Shown here: positions 33,868 to 45,197 of the stretch, piece after piece
How positions within the stretch are numbered: the first letter of the stretch is position 1
How the letters are laid out: every line of letters starts with the position of its first letter
From: Mycobacterium kiyosense
GTDB lineage: Bacteria > Actinomycetota > Actinomycetes > Mycobacteriales > Mycobacteriaceae
Reading direction: 5' to 3'
Assembly: GCA_021654635.1 (NCBI GenBank)
Contig: AP025179.1
Span: 3,844,001 to 3,908,000, forward strand
DNA: 64,000 nucleotides
The notes under the pieces: generated by a model
The model's input: the letters and a program-made list of their open reading frames with translations, nothing else
Told to the model about the DNA's origin: nothing
The model's database searches: none
Position numbers and translations under genes: made by a program

Positions 33868-34614
33868 TCAGACGCGTGTCGCGTGCACTTCCCAGAACGG
33901 TGCGTGCACCAGCCCGTCGTCCAGCCACGGCTCGATCGCCCGGTACCGCGCCAGCATCTGCTGCGCTTCCGCGGCCATGTCGGGATTGCGCGCCGCCATG
34001 AGCTCGATGGAATCCGCGCTGATGTTGACCCGGTACGTCGTGGGCCCCAAATAGCCGATCTCCCAGCCGGCGTCCGGCAACACATCGCGAAAAGCGTTCT
34101 CCGACAACGATCTCAGCATCTTGAACCCGTTGACGTCGTGGGCGCCGAACTCGAACATGTACAGCCGCGCACCCGGCTTGGTCGCGCGGTGCAGCGCCCG
34201 CGCGTAGGACCGCTGCAACTCCGGCGCGGTGCTGAACGTGTGGTAGAACGCGCAATCCACGACGGTGTCGGACCTGCCGTCGAAACCGTCGAGCTTGGTG
34301 GCGTCGGCAACCCGGAAGTCCACCGAAACCCCGGCCTTCGCCGCGTTCTGCCGCGCACGCTCGATCGCGGTCGGTGAACCGTCTATACCTGTAGCCGAAA
34401 GCCCTTGCGAGGCATAGTAAATAGCGTGGTGGCCCGGCCCCGTTCCCGGGTCGAGCACCTCGCCCGTGACGGCGCCCAGCGCCACCAGTTGCTGCACCAC
34501 CGGCTGCGGGCCACCGATATCCCACGGTGTGGCGGCGGGCAGGCCACGCACCACCTGCTCGTTGCGGTAGCTCTCTTCGAACCGAGTCGGGTCGTTGGGG
34601 TCAAAGGTGGTCAC
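33868..34614 (-). CDS. SAM-dependent methyltransferase, Rv2675c homologue
   Basis: The 248-residue class I methyltransferase has motif [17 protein letters not shown], motif II-like [15 protein letters not shown] and [13 protein letters not shown]. The GTG start overlaps the hemQ stop as GTGA, so it is the last gene of the hemE-hemG-hemQ run. The substrate is unknown. The longer frame upstream is ignored because it lies over hemQ. Confidence 0.88.
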   Translation of the reverse strand: MTTFDPNDPTRFEESYRNEQVVRGLPAATPWDIGGPQPVVQQLVALGAVTGEVLDPGTGPGHHAIYYASQGLSATGIDGSPTAIERARQNAAKAGVSVDFRVADATKLDGFDGRSDTVVDCAFYHTFSTAPELQRSYARALHRATKPGARLYMFEFGAHDVNGFKMLRSLSENAFRDVLPDAGWEIGYLGPTTYRVNISADSIELMAARNPDMAAEAQQMLARYRAIEPWLDDGLVHAPFWEVHATRV

Positions 34615-35306
34615 GGCAGCGCGTTCACCAACTGCTCGACCCCGACCCGCGGACCGGTGAAGAACGGCGTCTCCTCCCGGGTGTGCCGGCGGGCATCGGT
34701 CGCGCGCAGTTCGCGCATCAGGTCCACGATGCGATCCAGTTCGGGCGCCTCGAACGCCAGGATCCACTCGTAGTCACCCAACGCGAAAGCCGGCACCGTG
34801 TTGGCCCGCACATCCTTGTACTCCCGTGCCGCCATGCCGTGCTCGGCGAGCATGCGGCGGCGCTCCTCGTCGGGCAGCAGATACCACTCGTAGGACCGCA
34901 CGAACGGGTACACGCAGATGTAGTTGCCGGGGTCCTCACCGGCCAGGAACGCCGGAATGTGGCTCTTGTTGAACTCGGCCGGACGGTGCAGCGCCACGCT
35001 GCTCCACACCGGGTTGCTGGCCCGGCCCAGCGTGGTGGTGCGCCGGAAGTCCGCGTAGGTGGCCTGCAGGGCCTCCACCCGCTCGGCGTGGGTCCAGATC
35101 ATGAAGTCCGCGTCCGCGCGCAGCCCGGCGACGTCGTAGACACCGCGCACCACGACGCCGCGGTCCTCCTGTTGCTTGAGGAACGTGGCGGTCTCGTCGA
35201 CGATGGCGTCCCGCTGATCGCCGAGTTCCCCGGCCCGCACGGAGAACACCGAGAACATCAGGTAGCGGATGGTTGCGTTGAGGGCGTCGAAGTCCAGGCG
35301 TGACAT
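34611..35306 (-). CDS. hemQ: HemQ (chlorite dismutase-family), coproheme decarboxylase
   Basis: The 231-residue protein begins [20 protein letters not shown] and has the family's [20 protein letters not shown] with the conserved Tyr that takes part in decarboxylation. LMREL and [12 protein letters not shown] follow. In Actinobacteria HemQ makes heme b from coproheme, the last step of the coproporphyrin-dependent pathway. It matches Rv2676c and follows hemG and hemE in one transcription unit. Confidence 0.93.
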   Translation of the reverse strand: MSRLDFDALNATIRYLMFSVFSVRAGELGDQRDAIVDETATFLKQQEDRGVVVRGVYDVAGLRADADFMIWTHAERVEALQATYADFRRTTTLGRASNPVWSSVALHRPAEFNKSHIPAFLAGEDPGNYICVYPFVRSYEWYLLPDEERRRMLAEHGMAAREYKDVRANTVPAFALGDYEWILAFEAPELDRIVDLMRELRATDARRHTREETPFFTGPRVGVEQLVNALP

Positions 35307-35311
35307 GGCAC

Positions 35312-36666
35312 CTATCGTGCCACTTGCGTTCCCCGCGCTTCGACGACACTGGTGGCCGCCCTGCCCGCCGCCGCGACGCAGGCCGGTACCCCGATTCCGT
35401 CCAGGTAGCTGCCCGCCACGGCCAGCGTCGGGGGCAGTCCGGCGCGCAGCCCGGCGACCAGCCCGGCGTGACCCGGCCCGTACTGCGGCATGGCGTCGAT
35501 CCAGCGCTGCACACGCACGTCGAGCACCTCGACCGCAAGACCGAAAACGTCGGCGAGATCGCTCAAAGGACCAGGCCACCAGTTCGTCGTCGCCGGTCCG
35601 GACCGCCACCTCGTCACCGAACCGGCCGAAGGACAGCCGCAGCTGCGCGACATCTCCGGACAAGCCCCATTTGCGCGACGACAGCGTGATCGCCTTGGCG
35701 TGCAACGGTTCCCCGGTGGCCACCAGCACCCCCCGAGCTCTGCGGAAACGGTGTGTCGGCCGGCACCGCCAGCGCCACCACCGCCGAGGAAGCGGTGACG
35801 ATCCGGGCTGCCGCCGCTGCGGTGTCCGGGGCCACGCTCGCCACCAGGCGCGCGACCTGCGCCGCCGGCACCGCCAGCACCACCGCGTCGGCGTGCCACT
35901 GCTCCCCGGTCTCATCGCGCAACATCCAGCCCGGTTCGAGTGCGTCGATCCTGGCGCGCACCCACCGCACCTGGCTGCGCGCGACGAGCTCGTCGAGCAG
36001 CACCTGGTAGCCGCCACGCAGCGACCCGAACACCGGCCCGTCGGTGACCTGCGACAACACGCCGAGGACGGCGTCGGTGAGGCTGCTGGCGCCGCGATCG
36101 AGGGCTGCGGCGACGGCCGGCGCGGCGGCACGCAGCCCGATGGTTGCCGCCGAACCCGCATACACCCCGCCCAGCAGCGGGTCCAGCAGCCGGGCCACCA
36201 CCTGGGCACCGAACCGGTCGGACACCAGGTCGGCGGCAGCCGGGTCGCTGCCGGGTGTCCAGTTCAGCGCCCGCTGCGGTTCGGCCTGTATGCGCGCGAT
36301 CGTGGCATCGTCGACCAGGTCGGCCACCGACGCGGCCGACGACGGAATGCCGGCGATCGTGTCTGCCGGCATCGAGTGCAGCCGGCCTCCGCTGTAGATC
36401 AGCGGTCGCACACCGGTAGTGGCGCGCTGACGGTCGGACAGGCCCAGTTCGGCCAGCAGCGCCGGCACCTCGGGCCGGCGCAGCACGAACGCTTCGGCAC
36501 CCAGGTCCATGGGCTGTCCCCCGACCTGCTCGGTGCGCAGGATCCCGCCGAGCCGGTCGGCGGGCTCGAACAGTGTGATCTCGGCGTCGCCGCCCAACGC
36601 CATTCGAAGCCGGTAGGCAGCCACCAAACCCGAAATACCGCCGCCTACAACGCAATACGAGCTCAT
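35312..36666 (-). pseudogene. hemG: HemG/HemY coproporphyrinogen oxidase, two frameshifts
   Basis: The N-terminus [20 protein letters not shown] is an FAD-binding Rossmann motif, and DRLGGILRTEQVGGQPMDLG follows as in HemY. The frame is clean to [13 protein letters not shown]6 run on the coding strand (35729-35734) then shifts it to [24 protein letters not shown] near 35565 shifts it again to [20 protein letters not shown], ending [10 protein letters not shown]. Joined, it is a full 450-residue protein. Since the enzyme should be essential for heme synthesis, both indels are probably sequence errors. It overlaps hemE by ATGA. Confidence 0.85.
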
Positions 36667-37736
36667 AGCGAGTGGACCAGCGACACCAGCTCGGTCAGCA
36701 CACCGGGGTCGGTCTCGGGCAGCACGCCGTGACCGAGGTTGAAGACATGACCGGCCGCACCCGCATCGACGGCCCGGCGTCCGTCGTCGACCACGGCTCG
36801 GGCGGCACGCTCGGCCACCGCCCAGCCCGCCAGCACCACCACCGGGTCGAGGTTGCCCTGCAGCGCGGTGCCGGGCACGACCCGGGCCGCGGCGTCGGCC
36901 AGCGAGGTCCGCCAGTCCACTCCCACCACCCTGGCCCGCCCGGGCTGCACCGCCTCCGACATCGCACCCAGCAGCTCGGCGGTGCCGACCCCGAAGTGCG
37001 TCATCGGCACGCCGTGTTCGGCCAGCGTGGCGAACACCCGGGAGCTGTGCGGCAGCACGTACTGGCGGTAGTCGGCCAGCGACAGCGTCCCCGCCCACGA
37101 GTCGAACAGCTGGATCGCGTCCACCCCGGCGTCGATCTGGCCGCGCAGAAACTCCACGGTGAGATCCGTCAGCTTGGTCATCAACGCGTGCCAGCTCGCC
37201 GGCTCGGCCAGCATCATCGCCTTGGTGCGGGCGTGGTGACGACTCGGCCCGCCCTCGACCAGGTAGGACGCCAAGGTGAACGGCGCCCCGGCGAACCCGA
37301 TCAGCGGGACGTCGCCCAACCCGGCGACCAACAAACCCACTGCATCCAGGATCGGCTGAATCGCTTGCCGTTCCAGGGGTTTCATCGCTGCGATATCGGC
37401 GGCGGTGCGGATCGGGTCGGCGATCACCGGCCCGACGTCAGCAACGATGTCCAGGTCGATGCCCGCGGCGCGCAACGGTACGACGATGTCGGAGAACAGG
37501 ATCGCCGCGTCGGTCTGGTACCGGCGGATCGGCTGCAGGGTGATCTCGCAGGCCACCTCGGGCTCGAAGCAGGCCGCCAGCATGCTGTGCCGTTCGCGCA
37601 GCGCCCGGTACTCGGGCAGCGAGCGGCCGGCCTGGCGCATGAACCAGACCGGGATGCGGCTGGGTTTGCGGCCGGCCACCGCGGCCAGGTAGGGCGACTG
37701 CGGAAGATCGCGGCGGGTGCGCGCACTGGTGTTCAT
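36663..37736 (-). CDS. hemE: uroporphyrinogen decarboxylase HemE
   Basis: The 357-residue protein has the signature [16 protein letters not shown] and the central [36 protein letters not shown] lies at the C-terminus. It converts uroporphyrinogen III to coproporphyrinogen III. ATG 37736 ([20 protein letters not shown]) is chosen over an in-frame ATG at 37790 that would run into the divergent echA15. It leads the hemE-hemG-hemQ unit. Confidence 0.95.
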   Translation of the reverse strand: MNTSARTRRDLPQSPYLAAVAGRKPSRIPVWFMRQAGRSLPEYRALRERHSMLAACFEPEVACEITLQPIRRYQTDAAILFSDIVVPLRAAGIDLDIVADVGPVIADPIRTAADIAAMKPLERQAIQPILDAVGLLVAGLGDVPLIGFAGAPFTLASYLVEGGPSRHHARTKAMMLAEPASWHALMTKLTDLTVEFLRGQIDAGVDAIQLFDSWAGTLSLADYRQYVLPHSSRVFATLAEHGVPMTHFGVGTAELLGAMSEAVQPGRARVVGVDWRTSLADAAARVVPGTALQGNLDPVVVLAGWAVAERAARAVVDDGRRAVDAGAAGHVFNLGHGVLPETDPGVLTELVSLVHSL

Positions 37737-37779
37737 CGGCTCCAATGCTGCCACGCGCGGGTCCCGTAGCATCACGGCA

Positions 37780-38586
37780 ATGCCAGTCACCTACGACGAC
37801 TTCCCCAGCCTGCGCTGCGAATCCAACCGCGACGGCCTGCTGAACCTGGTCCTCGACGCGCCCGGACTCAATTCGGTCGGCCCGCAGATGCACCGCGATA
37901 TCGCCGACATCTGGCCGGTCATCAACCGCGACCCCGACGTGCGGGCGGTATTGGTGCGCGGCGAAGGCAAGGCGTTCTCCTCCGGCGGCAGCTTCGACCT
38001 GATCGACGAGTCCATGAACGACTACGAGGGGCGGCTGCGCATCATGCGTGAGGCCCGCGACCTGGTGCTCAACCTGGTCAACTTCGACAAGCCGGTGGTG
38101 TCGGCGATCACCGGCCCGGCCGTCGGCGCGGGGCTGGTGGTGGCGTTGCTGGCCGACATCTCGGTGGCGGGCCGCTCGGCGAAGATCATCGACGGGCACA
38201 CCAAGCTGGGGGTGGCCGCCGGTGACCACGCCGCGATCTGCTGGCCGCTGCTGGCGGGCATGGCCAAGGCCAAGTACTACCTGCTCACCTGCGAACCGCT
38301 GTCCGGCGAAGAAGCCGAGCGCATCGGCCTGGTCTCAACCTGCGTCGACGACGACGACGTGCTGTCCACCGCGACGCGGCTGGCGGAGAATCTGGCCGAC
38401 GGGGCACAGAATGCGATCCGCTGGACCAAGCACAGCCTCAACCACTGGTACCGCATGTTCGCGCCCGCCTTCGAAGCGTCGCTCGGCCTGGAATTCATCG
38501 GCTTCGCCGGACCGGATGTGCGCGAGGGTCTGGCCGCGCACCGTGAGAAGCGTCCCGCCCGGTTCGACACCGGTCCGCAGAGCTGA
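37780..38586 (+). CDS. echA15: enoyl-CoA hydratase/isomerase family protein EchA15
   Basis: The 268-residue crotonase-fold protein has the oxyanion-hole motif [20 protein letters not shown] and [20 protein letters not shown]. The gene order matches Rv2679. The acyl-CoA substrate is unknown. It is divergent from hemE with only 43 bp between the starts. Confidence 0.9.
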   Translation: MPVTYDDFPSLRCESNRDGLLNLVLDAPGLNSVGPQMHRDIADIWPVINRDPDVRAVLVRGEGKAFSSGGSFDLIDESMNDYEGRLRIMREARDLVLNLVNFDKPVVSAITGPAVGAGLVVALLADISVAGRSAKIIDGHTKLGVAAGDHAAICWPLLAGMAKAKYYLLTCEPLSGEEAERIGLVSTCVDDDDVLSTATRLAENLADGAQNAIRWTKHSLNHWYRMFAPAFEASLGLEFIGFAGPDVREGLAAHREKRPARFDTGPQS

Positions 38587-38643
38587 GCACGGTTCGGCGC
38601 GCCTGATTTCGCGGGCTGGACGATAGGTCTACCGTCGAAGCCG

Positions 38644-39228
38644 ATGACTTCAGCCGTCGAGCCCGCACCGTTCCGCGAGGCAGTCGCGGCGATGAACGCT
38701 GTCAGCGTGCGGCCGGAAATCGAGCTGGGCCCCATCCGGCCGCCGCAGCGGCTGGCGCCCTTCAGCTACGCGCTGGGCGCCGAAGTGAAGCACCCCGACC
38801 TCGACATCGTCCCCGAGCGCTCCGAAGGTGACGCGTTCGGCCGGCTGATCCTGCTGTATGACCCGGACGGCTCCGACGCCTGGGACGGCACCATCCGCCT
38901 GGTCGCCTACATCCAGGCCGACCTGGACTCGCACGAGGCCATCGACCCGCTGCTGCCGGAGGTCGCCTGGAGCTGGTTGTCCGAGGCGCTCGATGCGCAC
39001 ACCGAGCACATGACCGCGCTCGGTGGAACGGTCACCGCGACCACCTCGGTGCGATACGGCGACATCTCCGGTCCGCCGCGCGCACATCAGCTGGAGTTGC
39101 GTGCGTCGTGGACGGCCACCACCCCTGCGGTGGGCAGCCATGTCGCCGCGTTCTGCGACGTTCTCGAGCACGCGGCGGGCCTGCCGCCGGCCGGTGTCAC
39201 CGACCTGAACTCGCGGTCACGCGCCTGA
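38644..39228 (+). CDS. DUF3000 protein, Rv2680 homologue
   Basis: The 194-residue actinobacterial protein has [20 protein letters not shown], then [20 protein letters not shown] and [13 protein letters not shown]. It lies one base before the RNase D gene, implying cotranscription. No function is known for the family. Confidence 0.85.
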   Translation: MTSAVEPAPFREAVAAMNAVSVRPEIELGPIRPPQRLAPFSYALGAEVKHPDLDIVPERSEGDAFGRLILLYDPDGSDAWDGTIRLVAYIQADLDSHEAIDPLLPEVAWSWLSEALDAHTEHMTALGGTVTATTSVRYGDISGPPRAHQLELRASWTATTPAVGSHVAAFCDVLEHAAGLPPAGVTDLNSRSRA

Positions 39229-39229
39229 T

Positions 39230-40615
39230 ATGAGTTCGTCTCCTACGGAGCCGGATCCGTCGGACAGCACCGACCCCGCGGCCACTCCGCTACTGCACCC
39301 GGCCGACGGGATGCCGGCCCTTTCCGTCACGGTCCGCGACATCGCCGCGGCCGCGGCGAAGTTGGACCGCGGACACGGCCCGTTCGCCGTGGACGCCGAA
39401 CGGGCCTCGGGTTTCCGGTATTCCAACCGGGCCTACCTGATCCAGATCCGGCGGTCCGGCGCCGGCACCGTGCTGATCGACCCGGTCAGCCACGGCGGCG
39501 ATCCCGCTACCGTGCTGCGACCGGTGGCCGAGGTGCTCGGGCAGGACGAATGGATCCTGCATTCGGCTGACCAGGACCTGCCGTGCCTGGCCGAGGTGGG
39601 CCTGCGACCGCCGGCGCTGTACGACACCGAACTCGCCGGCCGCCTGGCCGGCTTCGACCGGGTGAACCTGGCGACCATGGTCGAGCGGCTGCTGGGCCGG
39701 GGACTGGCCAAGGGCCACGGCGCGGCCGACTGGTCCAAACGGCCGCTGCCCGCCGCGTGGCTCAACTACGCCGCACTGGACGTGGAACTGCTCATCGAGC
39801 TGCGCGCGGCGATCGCCGAGATCCTGACCGAGCAGGGCAAAACCGATTGGGCCGCACAGGAATTCGAATACCTGCGGACCTTCGAGGACCGGGCCGCGCC
39901 GATCACCCGCCGCGACCGCTGGCGGCGCACGTCCGGCATCCACAAAGTGCACGATCGCCGCGCACTGGCCGCCGTGCGGGAGTTGTGGACGACCCGGGAC
40001 CGCATCGCCCAGCGCCGCGACATCGCACCGCGCCGCATCCTGCCGGATTCGGCCATCATCGACGCCGCGCTCACCGACCCCAAGACCGTCGACGAACTGG
40101 TCGAATTGCCCGTGTTCGGCGGGCGCAACCAGCGGCGCAGCGCCTCGATGTGGCTCTCGGCGCTCGAGGCTGCGCGGCAGAACCCGGACCCGCCGGAGGT
40201 CAACGAGGCCGCCAGCGGCCCGCCGCCGCCGGCGCGGTGGAGCCGGCGCAAACCCGACGCGGCCGCCCGACTGGAGGCGGCGCGGGCGGTGCTGGCGGAG
40301 TTGTCCGAGCGGGTGCATATTCCGGCGGAGAACCTGGTCGCGCCCGATCTGGTGCGGAGGCTGTGCTGGGAGTGGGAGATCCTCGCGCCGCGACTGGCGC
40401 CGGGCACGACCGATCCGGTGGCGATCACCGACGAGTATCTGCGCGCCGGACAGGCGCGGGACTGGCAGCGCGAACTGGTGGTGCCGGCGCTGGCCGCGGC
40501 GGTGGCGTTCCCCGTCACCGTCGACGAGTGTGCCGCGGCAGGCGACGTCAATCCAGGTGCTCGTGCACCTCGGAGTCGACAACCGAACTTCCCAGGGCCG
40601 CAACCCAACCCGTGA
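39230..40615 (+). CDS. RNase D-type 3'-5' exonuclease with HRDC domain
   Basis: The 461-residue protein has the DEDDy exonuclease domain: Exo [12 protein letters not shown], Exo [13 protein letters not shown] and Exo [15 protein letters not shown] (Y and D). An HRDC domain follows around residues 225-300 ([20 protein letters not shown] onward). It is predicted to trim tRNA or other RNA 3' ends. It matches Rv2681. The last 68 bp overlap the 3' end of the convergent dxs. Confidence 0.9.
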   Translation: MSSSPTEPDPSDSTDPAATPLLHPADGMPALSVTVRDIAAAAAKLDRGHGPFAVDAERASGFRYSNRAYLIQIRRSGAGTVLIDPVSHGGDPATVLRPVAEVLGQDEWILHSADQDLPCLAEVGLRPPALYDTELAGRLAGFDRVNLATMVERLLGRGLAKGHGAADWSKRPLPAAWLNYAALDVELLIELRAAIAEILTEQGKTDWAAQEFEYLRTFEDRAAPITRRDRWRRTSGIHKVHDRRALAAVRELWTTRDRIAQRRDIAPRRILPDSAIIDAALTDPKTVDELVELPVFGGRNQRRSASMWLSALEAARQNPDPPEVNEAASGPPPPARWSRRKPDAAARLEAARAVLAELSERVHIPAENLVAPDLVRRLCWEWEILAPRLAPGTTDPVAITDEYLRAGQARDWQRELVVPALAAAVAFPVTVDECAAAGDVNPGARAPRSRQPNFPGPQPNP

Positions 40616-42461
40616 TCCGGCGGGCCACATCCTGATCGGTGAGCCCCAGCTCGGCAAGCACCTCGCCGCGGGACGCGTGCTCGTAGAAGTTCTGCGGCAG
40701 CCCGACATCGCGGCAGGGCACATCGATCTCGGCACGGCGCAGCGCCGCCGACACCGCTGAGCCGATACCGCCGGCCAGTCCGTTATCCTCCATCGTCACC
40801 AAAAGCTTGTGTTCCAAAGCTAATTCGCCCAACAGCTCGGGCACCGGAAGCACCCAGCGCGGATCGATCACCGTCACACCGATCCCCTGCCGGTGCAGGC
40901 GCTTGGCAACGCCCAGGGCCATGGCGGCGAACGCACCCACCGCGACCAGCAACACATCCTTGTGCAATCCGGCCGCGGGCACTGCGAGCACGTCCACGAC
41001 CCCGCGCCGCTCGACAGCCGGAATGTCTTCGCCGACATCGCCTTTGGGGAAACGGATCGCTGTCGGCCCGTCGTCGACGTCCAGCGCCTCGGCCAGTTCC
41101 TCGCGCAGTCGGGTCGCGTCGCGGGGTGCGGCCACCCGCATGCCGGGCACGACACCGAGGATCGACAGATCCCACATGCCGTTGTGGCTGGCGCCGTCGT
41201 TGCCGGTGACGCCGGCCCGGTCGAGCACCATGGTGACCGGCAGCTTGTGCAGGGCCACGTCCATCATGATCTGGTCGAATGCCCGGTTCAGGAACGTCGA
41301 ATAGATGGCCACCACCGGGTGCATGCCGCCCATCGCCAGACCGGCAGCCGACGTCATTGCGTGCTGCTCGGCGATGCCGACGTCGAACAGCCGGTCCGGG
41401 AACGCATTCCCGAACGCGGACAGCCCGGTGGGACCGGGCATCGCCGCGGTGATGGCCACGATGTCACGGCGCCGATGAGCGATGGCGATCAGCGTCTCGG
41501 CGAAAGTCGCGGTCCAGCCCGGACCGGCCACCTTGGTGGAGCGCCCGGTGAGCGGGTCCAGCGGGCCGGTCGAGTGCATCTGCTCGGCCTCGTCGGCCTC
41601 GGCGGGCCCGTAACCCATGCCTTTGCGGGTGACGACGTGCACGATCACCGGTCCGCCGAAGCCGCGGGCACTGCGCAGCGCGACCTCCACCGCCCGCTCG
41701 TCGTGGCCGTCGACCGGGCCGACGTACTTCAGGCCGAGGTCGGTGAACAGCAGTTGCGGCGCCAGCGAGTCCTTGATGCCGGCCTTGACGCTGTGCATGA
41801 AGTGGTAGGCGACCTCACCGACCAGCGGAACCGACCGCATCGCGTTGCGGCCACGCTCGAGCAGCTGTTCGTAGGCCGGCTGCAGCCGCAGCTTGGCCAG
41901 GTGGTCGGCGACACCGCCGATGGTCGGTGCGTAGCTGCGCCCGTTGTCGTTGACGACGATGATCACCGGCCGGTTGGAGGCGGCGATGTTGTTCAGCGCC
42001 TCCCAGCACATGCCGCCGGTGAGCGCGCCGTCGCCGACGACGGCGACGACATGCCGGTTGCGGTGCCCGGTCAGCTCGAACGCCTTGGCCAATCCGTCGG
42101 CGTACGACAGCGCCGCGCTGGCGTGGCTGGACTCGACCCAGTCGTGCTCGCTTTCGGCCCGGCACGGATAGCCGGACAAGCCGCCCTTCTTGCGCAGGCT
42201 CTCGAAATCCTGGGCCCGCCCGGTCAGCATCTTGTGGACGTAGGCCTGGTGGCCGGTGTCGAAGATGATCGGGTCGTGCGGCGAGTCGAACACCCGGTGC
42301 AGCGCCAAAGTCAGCTCGACGACGCCGAGGTTCGGCCCCAGGTGCCCCCCGGTGGCAGCCACCTTATGGATCAGGAACTCGCGGATCTCGTGCGCCAGGT
42401 CGCGTAGCTGCTGTTGGGAAAGGTGCTGCAGATCAGCAGGCCCGCGGATCTGTTCCAGCAT
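40548..42461 (-). CDS. dxs: 1-deoxy-D-xylulose-5-phosphate synthase
   Basis: The 637-residue transketolase-like enzyme has [33 protein letters not shown], the thiamine diphosphate-Mg site [18 protein letters not shown]...NDN, and [14 protein letters not shown]. The C-terminal domains are [18 protein letters not shown] and [15 protein letters not shown]. It condenses pyruvate and glyceraldehyde-3-phosphate in the first step of the MEP isoprenoid pathway. A GTG three bases upstream is an alternative start. Confidence 0.95.
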   Translation of the reverse strand: MLEQIRGPADLQHLSQQQLRDLAHEIREFLIHKVAATGGHLGPNLGVVELTLALHRVFDSPHDPIIFDTGHQAYVHKMLTGRAQDFESLRKKGGLSGYPCRAESEHDWVESSHASAALSYADGLAKAFELTGHRNRHVVAVVGDGALTGGMCWEALNNIAASNRPVIIVVNDNGRSYAPTIGGVADHLAKLRLQPAYEQLLERGRNAMRSVPLVGEVAYHFMHSVKAGIKDSLAPQLLFTDLGLKYVGPVDGHDERAVEVALRSARGFGGPVIVHVVTRKGMGYGPAEADEAEQMHSTGPLDPLTGRSTKVAGPGWTATFAETLIAIAHRRRDIVAITAAMPGPTGLSAFGNAFPDRLFDVGIAEQHAMTSAAGLAMGGMHPVVAIYSTFLNRAFDQIMMDVALHKLPVTMVLDRAGVTGNDGASHNGMWDLSILGVVPGMRVAAPRDATRLREELAEALDVDDGPTAIRFPKGDVGEDIPAVERRGVVDVLAVPAAGLHKDVLLVAVGAFAAMALGVAKRLHRQGIGVTVIDPRWVLPVPELLGELALEHKLLVTMEDNGLAGGIGSAVSAALRRAEIDVPCRDVGLPQNFYEHASRGEVLAELGLTDQDVARRITGWVAALGSSVVDSEVHEHLD

Positions 42462-42516
42462 CACGTCAGTCTACGCAGCGCGCGCAAGTGCGGCCGGGAG
42501 CGCGACCGATGCTCCC

Positions 42517-43980
42517 TTACGCTTTCGCGAACAGTGCGGCGAGGCTGTCGCGCAGTTCGGGATCGGCCAGTATGACCACCTCGTCGCCGGCCTGAAGTTC
42601 GGTGTCGCCGCGCACCGCCACCAGGCCGGTGGCGCGGACGACGATGCTGACCCAGATGTCGCCGACCCGGTCACTGAGCTCCTCGACCGTGCAACCCTGA
42701 GCCGCCGAGCCGGAGGCAACGCTGAACCGGTGAACCCCGTGCGGTTCGTCGGCGAGCCGCACACCTATCTCCCACGGCTGCGTCTGCACGGTACGCATGG
42801 GCAAGCGCAACAGCTTCGCGGCACCGGGCACCAAGCTGCCCTGCACCAACACCGAGAAGATGACAACGACGACCACGATGCCGTACAGGCGTTCGGCGTC
42901 GGCGATGTGCGCGGCCCGCAGCAGCTCGCCCAGCAGGATCGGCACGGCTCCTTTGAGGCCGGCGAAGAGGATGAAGGCGCGCTCGTTCCGCTTCAGTTGC
43001 ACCCGAACCAGGCAGGCACCGGCAGCCAGCGGTCGTATTGCCGCGCTCAGGGCCACGCCGAGGACGAGGCCGGGAATCCACACCTCCGGATGGGTGAGCA
43101 CGCGCAGGTCGACCGTCAGCCCTAGAACGGCGAAGGCGACGATCTCGGCCAGCCCGGACAAGGCGGCGTGGAAACGCTTGATCTCCGGCTTGTACGGTGC
43201 GCGGGCGTCGCCGATCACGATGCCGGCGACGAACACCGCCAGGAATCCCGAACCGTGTGCGAGCGTGGCGATGCCGTACAGCATCAGGCAGCACGCCAGG
43301 GTTCGCGCAGCGTACAGACCCTCGCTGGGTAGGGCGACGCGGCGCATGAACATCAGCAGGGCGCGGCCCCCGATCAACCCGACGGCCAGCCCTATCCCCA
43401 TCTGCAGGGCGAATTGGGTTCCGACGCTGACGAATCCGGCCACGCTGAGACCGCCGGCGGCGATCAAGCCGGCCATCAGGGAGATGCCGACCGGGTCGTT
43501 CATCCCGGACTCACCCTCCAAGATGGTGCTGCTGCGACCGGCGATCTCGCGTTTGCCCAGCACGGAGAAGACGACGGCGGGATCGGTGGGAGCCACCGCG
43601 GTGGCCACCAGCACCGCGAGGTACCAGTCGATCCCGCACGCATAGTGCAGCAGCAGCGCCGCGCCGGCGGCGACGAAGCCGGTTCCCAGCACGCCGACGG
43701 ACAGGATGGGCACCGCCGCGGCACGGAAGCGTTTGACGCCGATGTGCATGCCGCCGTCGAACAACACCAACACCAGGGCGACGGTGATGATCCGCTCCAC
43801 CGTCCGCTCGGACGGCGACTGGATCGCGGGCACGGCGTGCACCGCGGCGGCGGCACCGACCAGCACCAGCACCGCGACCGGCACCTTGACCTTCTCGGTG
43901 AGGCGATTCGCCAGTACCGCAGCCAGTCCGACAGCACTCGAGAGCAGAACGATCAGCGCGTAGCGGAGGGTCTCGTTCAC
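42517..43980 (-). CDS. CPA1-type cation/proton antiporter with TrkA_C domain
   Basis: The 487-residue membrane protein has a Na+/H+ exchanger domain with about 12 helices (VLFDGGMHIGVKRFRAAAVP; ATAVAPTDPAVVFSVLGKRE; LEGESGMNDPVGISLMAGLI, holding the family's acidic residues). Its cytosolic TrkA_C domain ends ATGLVAVRGDTELQAGDEVV. This is the NhaP2/CvrA class, which exports K+ or Na+. The GTG start overlaps the upstream methyltransferase stop as GTGA. In M. tuberculosis this place is held by Rv2683-Rv2688c, so the gene is a local replacement. Confidence 0.88.
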   Translation of the reverse strand: MNETLRYALIVLLSSAVGLAAVLANRLTEKVKVPVAVLVLVGAAAAVHAVPAIQSPSERTVERIITVALVLVLFDGGMHIGVKRFRAAAVPILSVGVLGTGFVAAGAALLLHYACGIDWYLAVLVATAVAPTDPAVVFSVLGKREIAGRSSTILEGESGMNDPVGISLMAGLIAAGGLSVAGFVSVGTQFALQMGIGLAVGLIGGRALLMFMRRVALPSEGLYAARTLACCLMLYGIATLAHGSGFLAVFVAGIVIGDARAPYKPEIKRFHAALSGLAEIVAFAVLGLTVDLRVLTHPEVWIPGLVLGVALSAAIRPLAAGACLVRVQLKRNERAFILFAGLKGAVPILLGELLRAAHIADAERLYGIVVVVVIFSVLVQGSLVPGAAKLLRLPMRTVQTQPWEIGVRLADEPHGVHRFSVASGSAAQGCTVEELSDRVGDIWVSIVVRATGLVAVRGDTELQAGDEVVILADPELRDSLAALFAKA

Positions 43981-45197
43981 GGGTGCTGACCGTCCGCCGG
44001 CCGCCGGGTCAGCAGCGCTACGCACTCCACATGGTGGGTCAGCGGGAACGCGTCGAACACCCGGATCTGCTCCACGGCGTAACCATGGCCTCGGTACAGG
44101 CCGATATCACGGGCGAAAGATGCTGCCTCACAACCGATATGGACTATTCGCGGCACTTCGGCGGCGGCCAGTTGGTCGATCACCTCGCGTCCGGCCCCCG
44201 ACCGGGGCGGGTCCAGCACCGCCACCTCGGCGCCGCCGCGCTGCGCGGACAGCACCCGTCGTACCGAATCGGTGACAACGTCGACCTGCGGGAGATCGGC
44301 CAGGGCCGCCCGCGCCGCACCCGACGACCCCCGTGAGGTGTCGACGGTGAGCACCCGGCCCGTCTCGCCCACCGCGTCGGCGAGCACCGCCGCGAATACA
44401 CCCGCACCTCCGTACAGGTCCCAGGCGGTCGCGCCCGAGGCGGGTTGCGCCCACTCGGCCAGCAACGCGCTGTACACCCGCGCGGCGTCGCGGTGCGCCT
44501 GCCAGAACGCTGTCACCGGAATGCGCCAGTGGCGCGATCCGACCCGCTGCACAGCGTGATAGTCGCCCTCGACGACCTTGGCGACGTGCCGTTTGCCTTG
44601 CTTGGACGTGCTGACCACATGCCGCTCACCGGTGTCGTCTACGGCCACCTGCAGCTGCAACCCCGCCGGCCAGCGCACGGTGTCGAGCCCGTCGAGCATC
44701 CCGTTCGGCAGCTGCCCGCACCGCAGGTCGGTCACCAGGTCGCCGCTGTGGTAGCGGTGGAATCCGGGCCGGCCGTCGGCGCCGACCTCGAGGCGCACCC
44801 GGGTGCGCCACCCCGTCGGCCCCGCATCCGAGAGCGGCTCCGCCTGCCCGGACCAGATGTGACCGCCGAGCCGTTCGAGTTGGTTTGCCACCACCGCCGA
44901 CTTGACCGCTCGGACCGCCGACGGCCGCGCGAACGCCAGGTCACAGCATCCCGCGCCGTGCACTCCGGCGATCGGGCACAGCGATTCGATACGGTCCGCC
45001 GACGGCTCGATCACCTCGAGAACGTCTGCGTGCCAATAGGATCCGCGGTCGGCGGTGACCCGGGCGCGCACCCGCTCCCCCGGTAGCGCGTAGCGGACGA
45101 AGACCACCCGCCCGTCGTGATGCGCAATGCAGCTGCCGCCATTGGCCGGTGCCCCGGTGACCAAAGTCACTTCCCCGCAAGCTGATTCGGGTTTCAA
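43977..45197 (-). CDS. TrmA/RumA-type RNA (uracil-5) methyltransferase, Rv2689c homologue
   Basis: The 406-residue protein has an N-terminal TRAM-like domain (VTLVTGAPANGGSCIAHHDG), a cysteine cluster ESLCPIAGVHGAGCCDLAFA for an Fe-S site, SAM motif WDLYGGAGVFAAVLADA, AVLDPPRSGAGREV and catalytic IVHIGCEAASFARD. It methylates uracil in tRNA or rRNA. The TTG start at 45197 overlaps the permease stop as TTGA. Confidence 0.88.
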   Translation of the reverse strand: MKPESACGEVTLVTGAPANGGSCIAHHDGRVVFVRYALPGERVRARVTADRGSYWHADVLEVIEPSADRIESLCPIAGVHGAGCCDLAFARPSAVRAVKSAVVANQLERLGGHIWSGQAEPLSDAGPTGWRTRVRLEVGADGRPGFHRYHSGDLVTDLRCGQLPNGMLDGLDTVRWPAGLQLQVAVDDTGERHVVSTSKQGKRHVAKVVEGDYHAVQRVGSRHWRIPVTAFWQAHRDAARVYSALLAEWAQPASGATAWDLYGGAGVFAAVLADAVGETGRVLTVDTSRGSSGAARAALADLPQVDVVTDSVRRVLSAQRGGAEVAVLDPPRSGAGREVIDQLAAAEVPRIVHIGCEAASFARDIGLYRGHGYAVEQIRVFDAFPLTHHVECVALLTRRPADGQHP

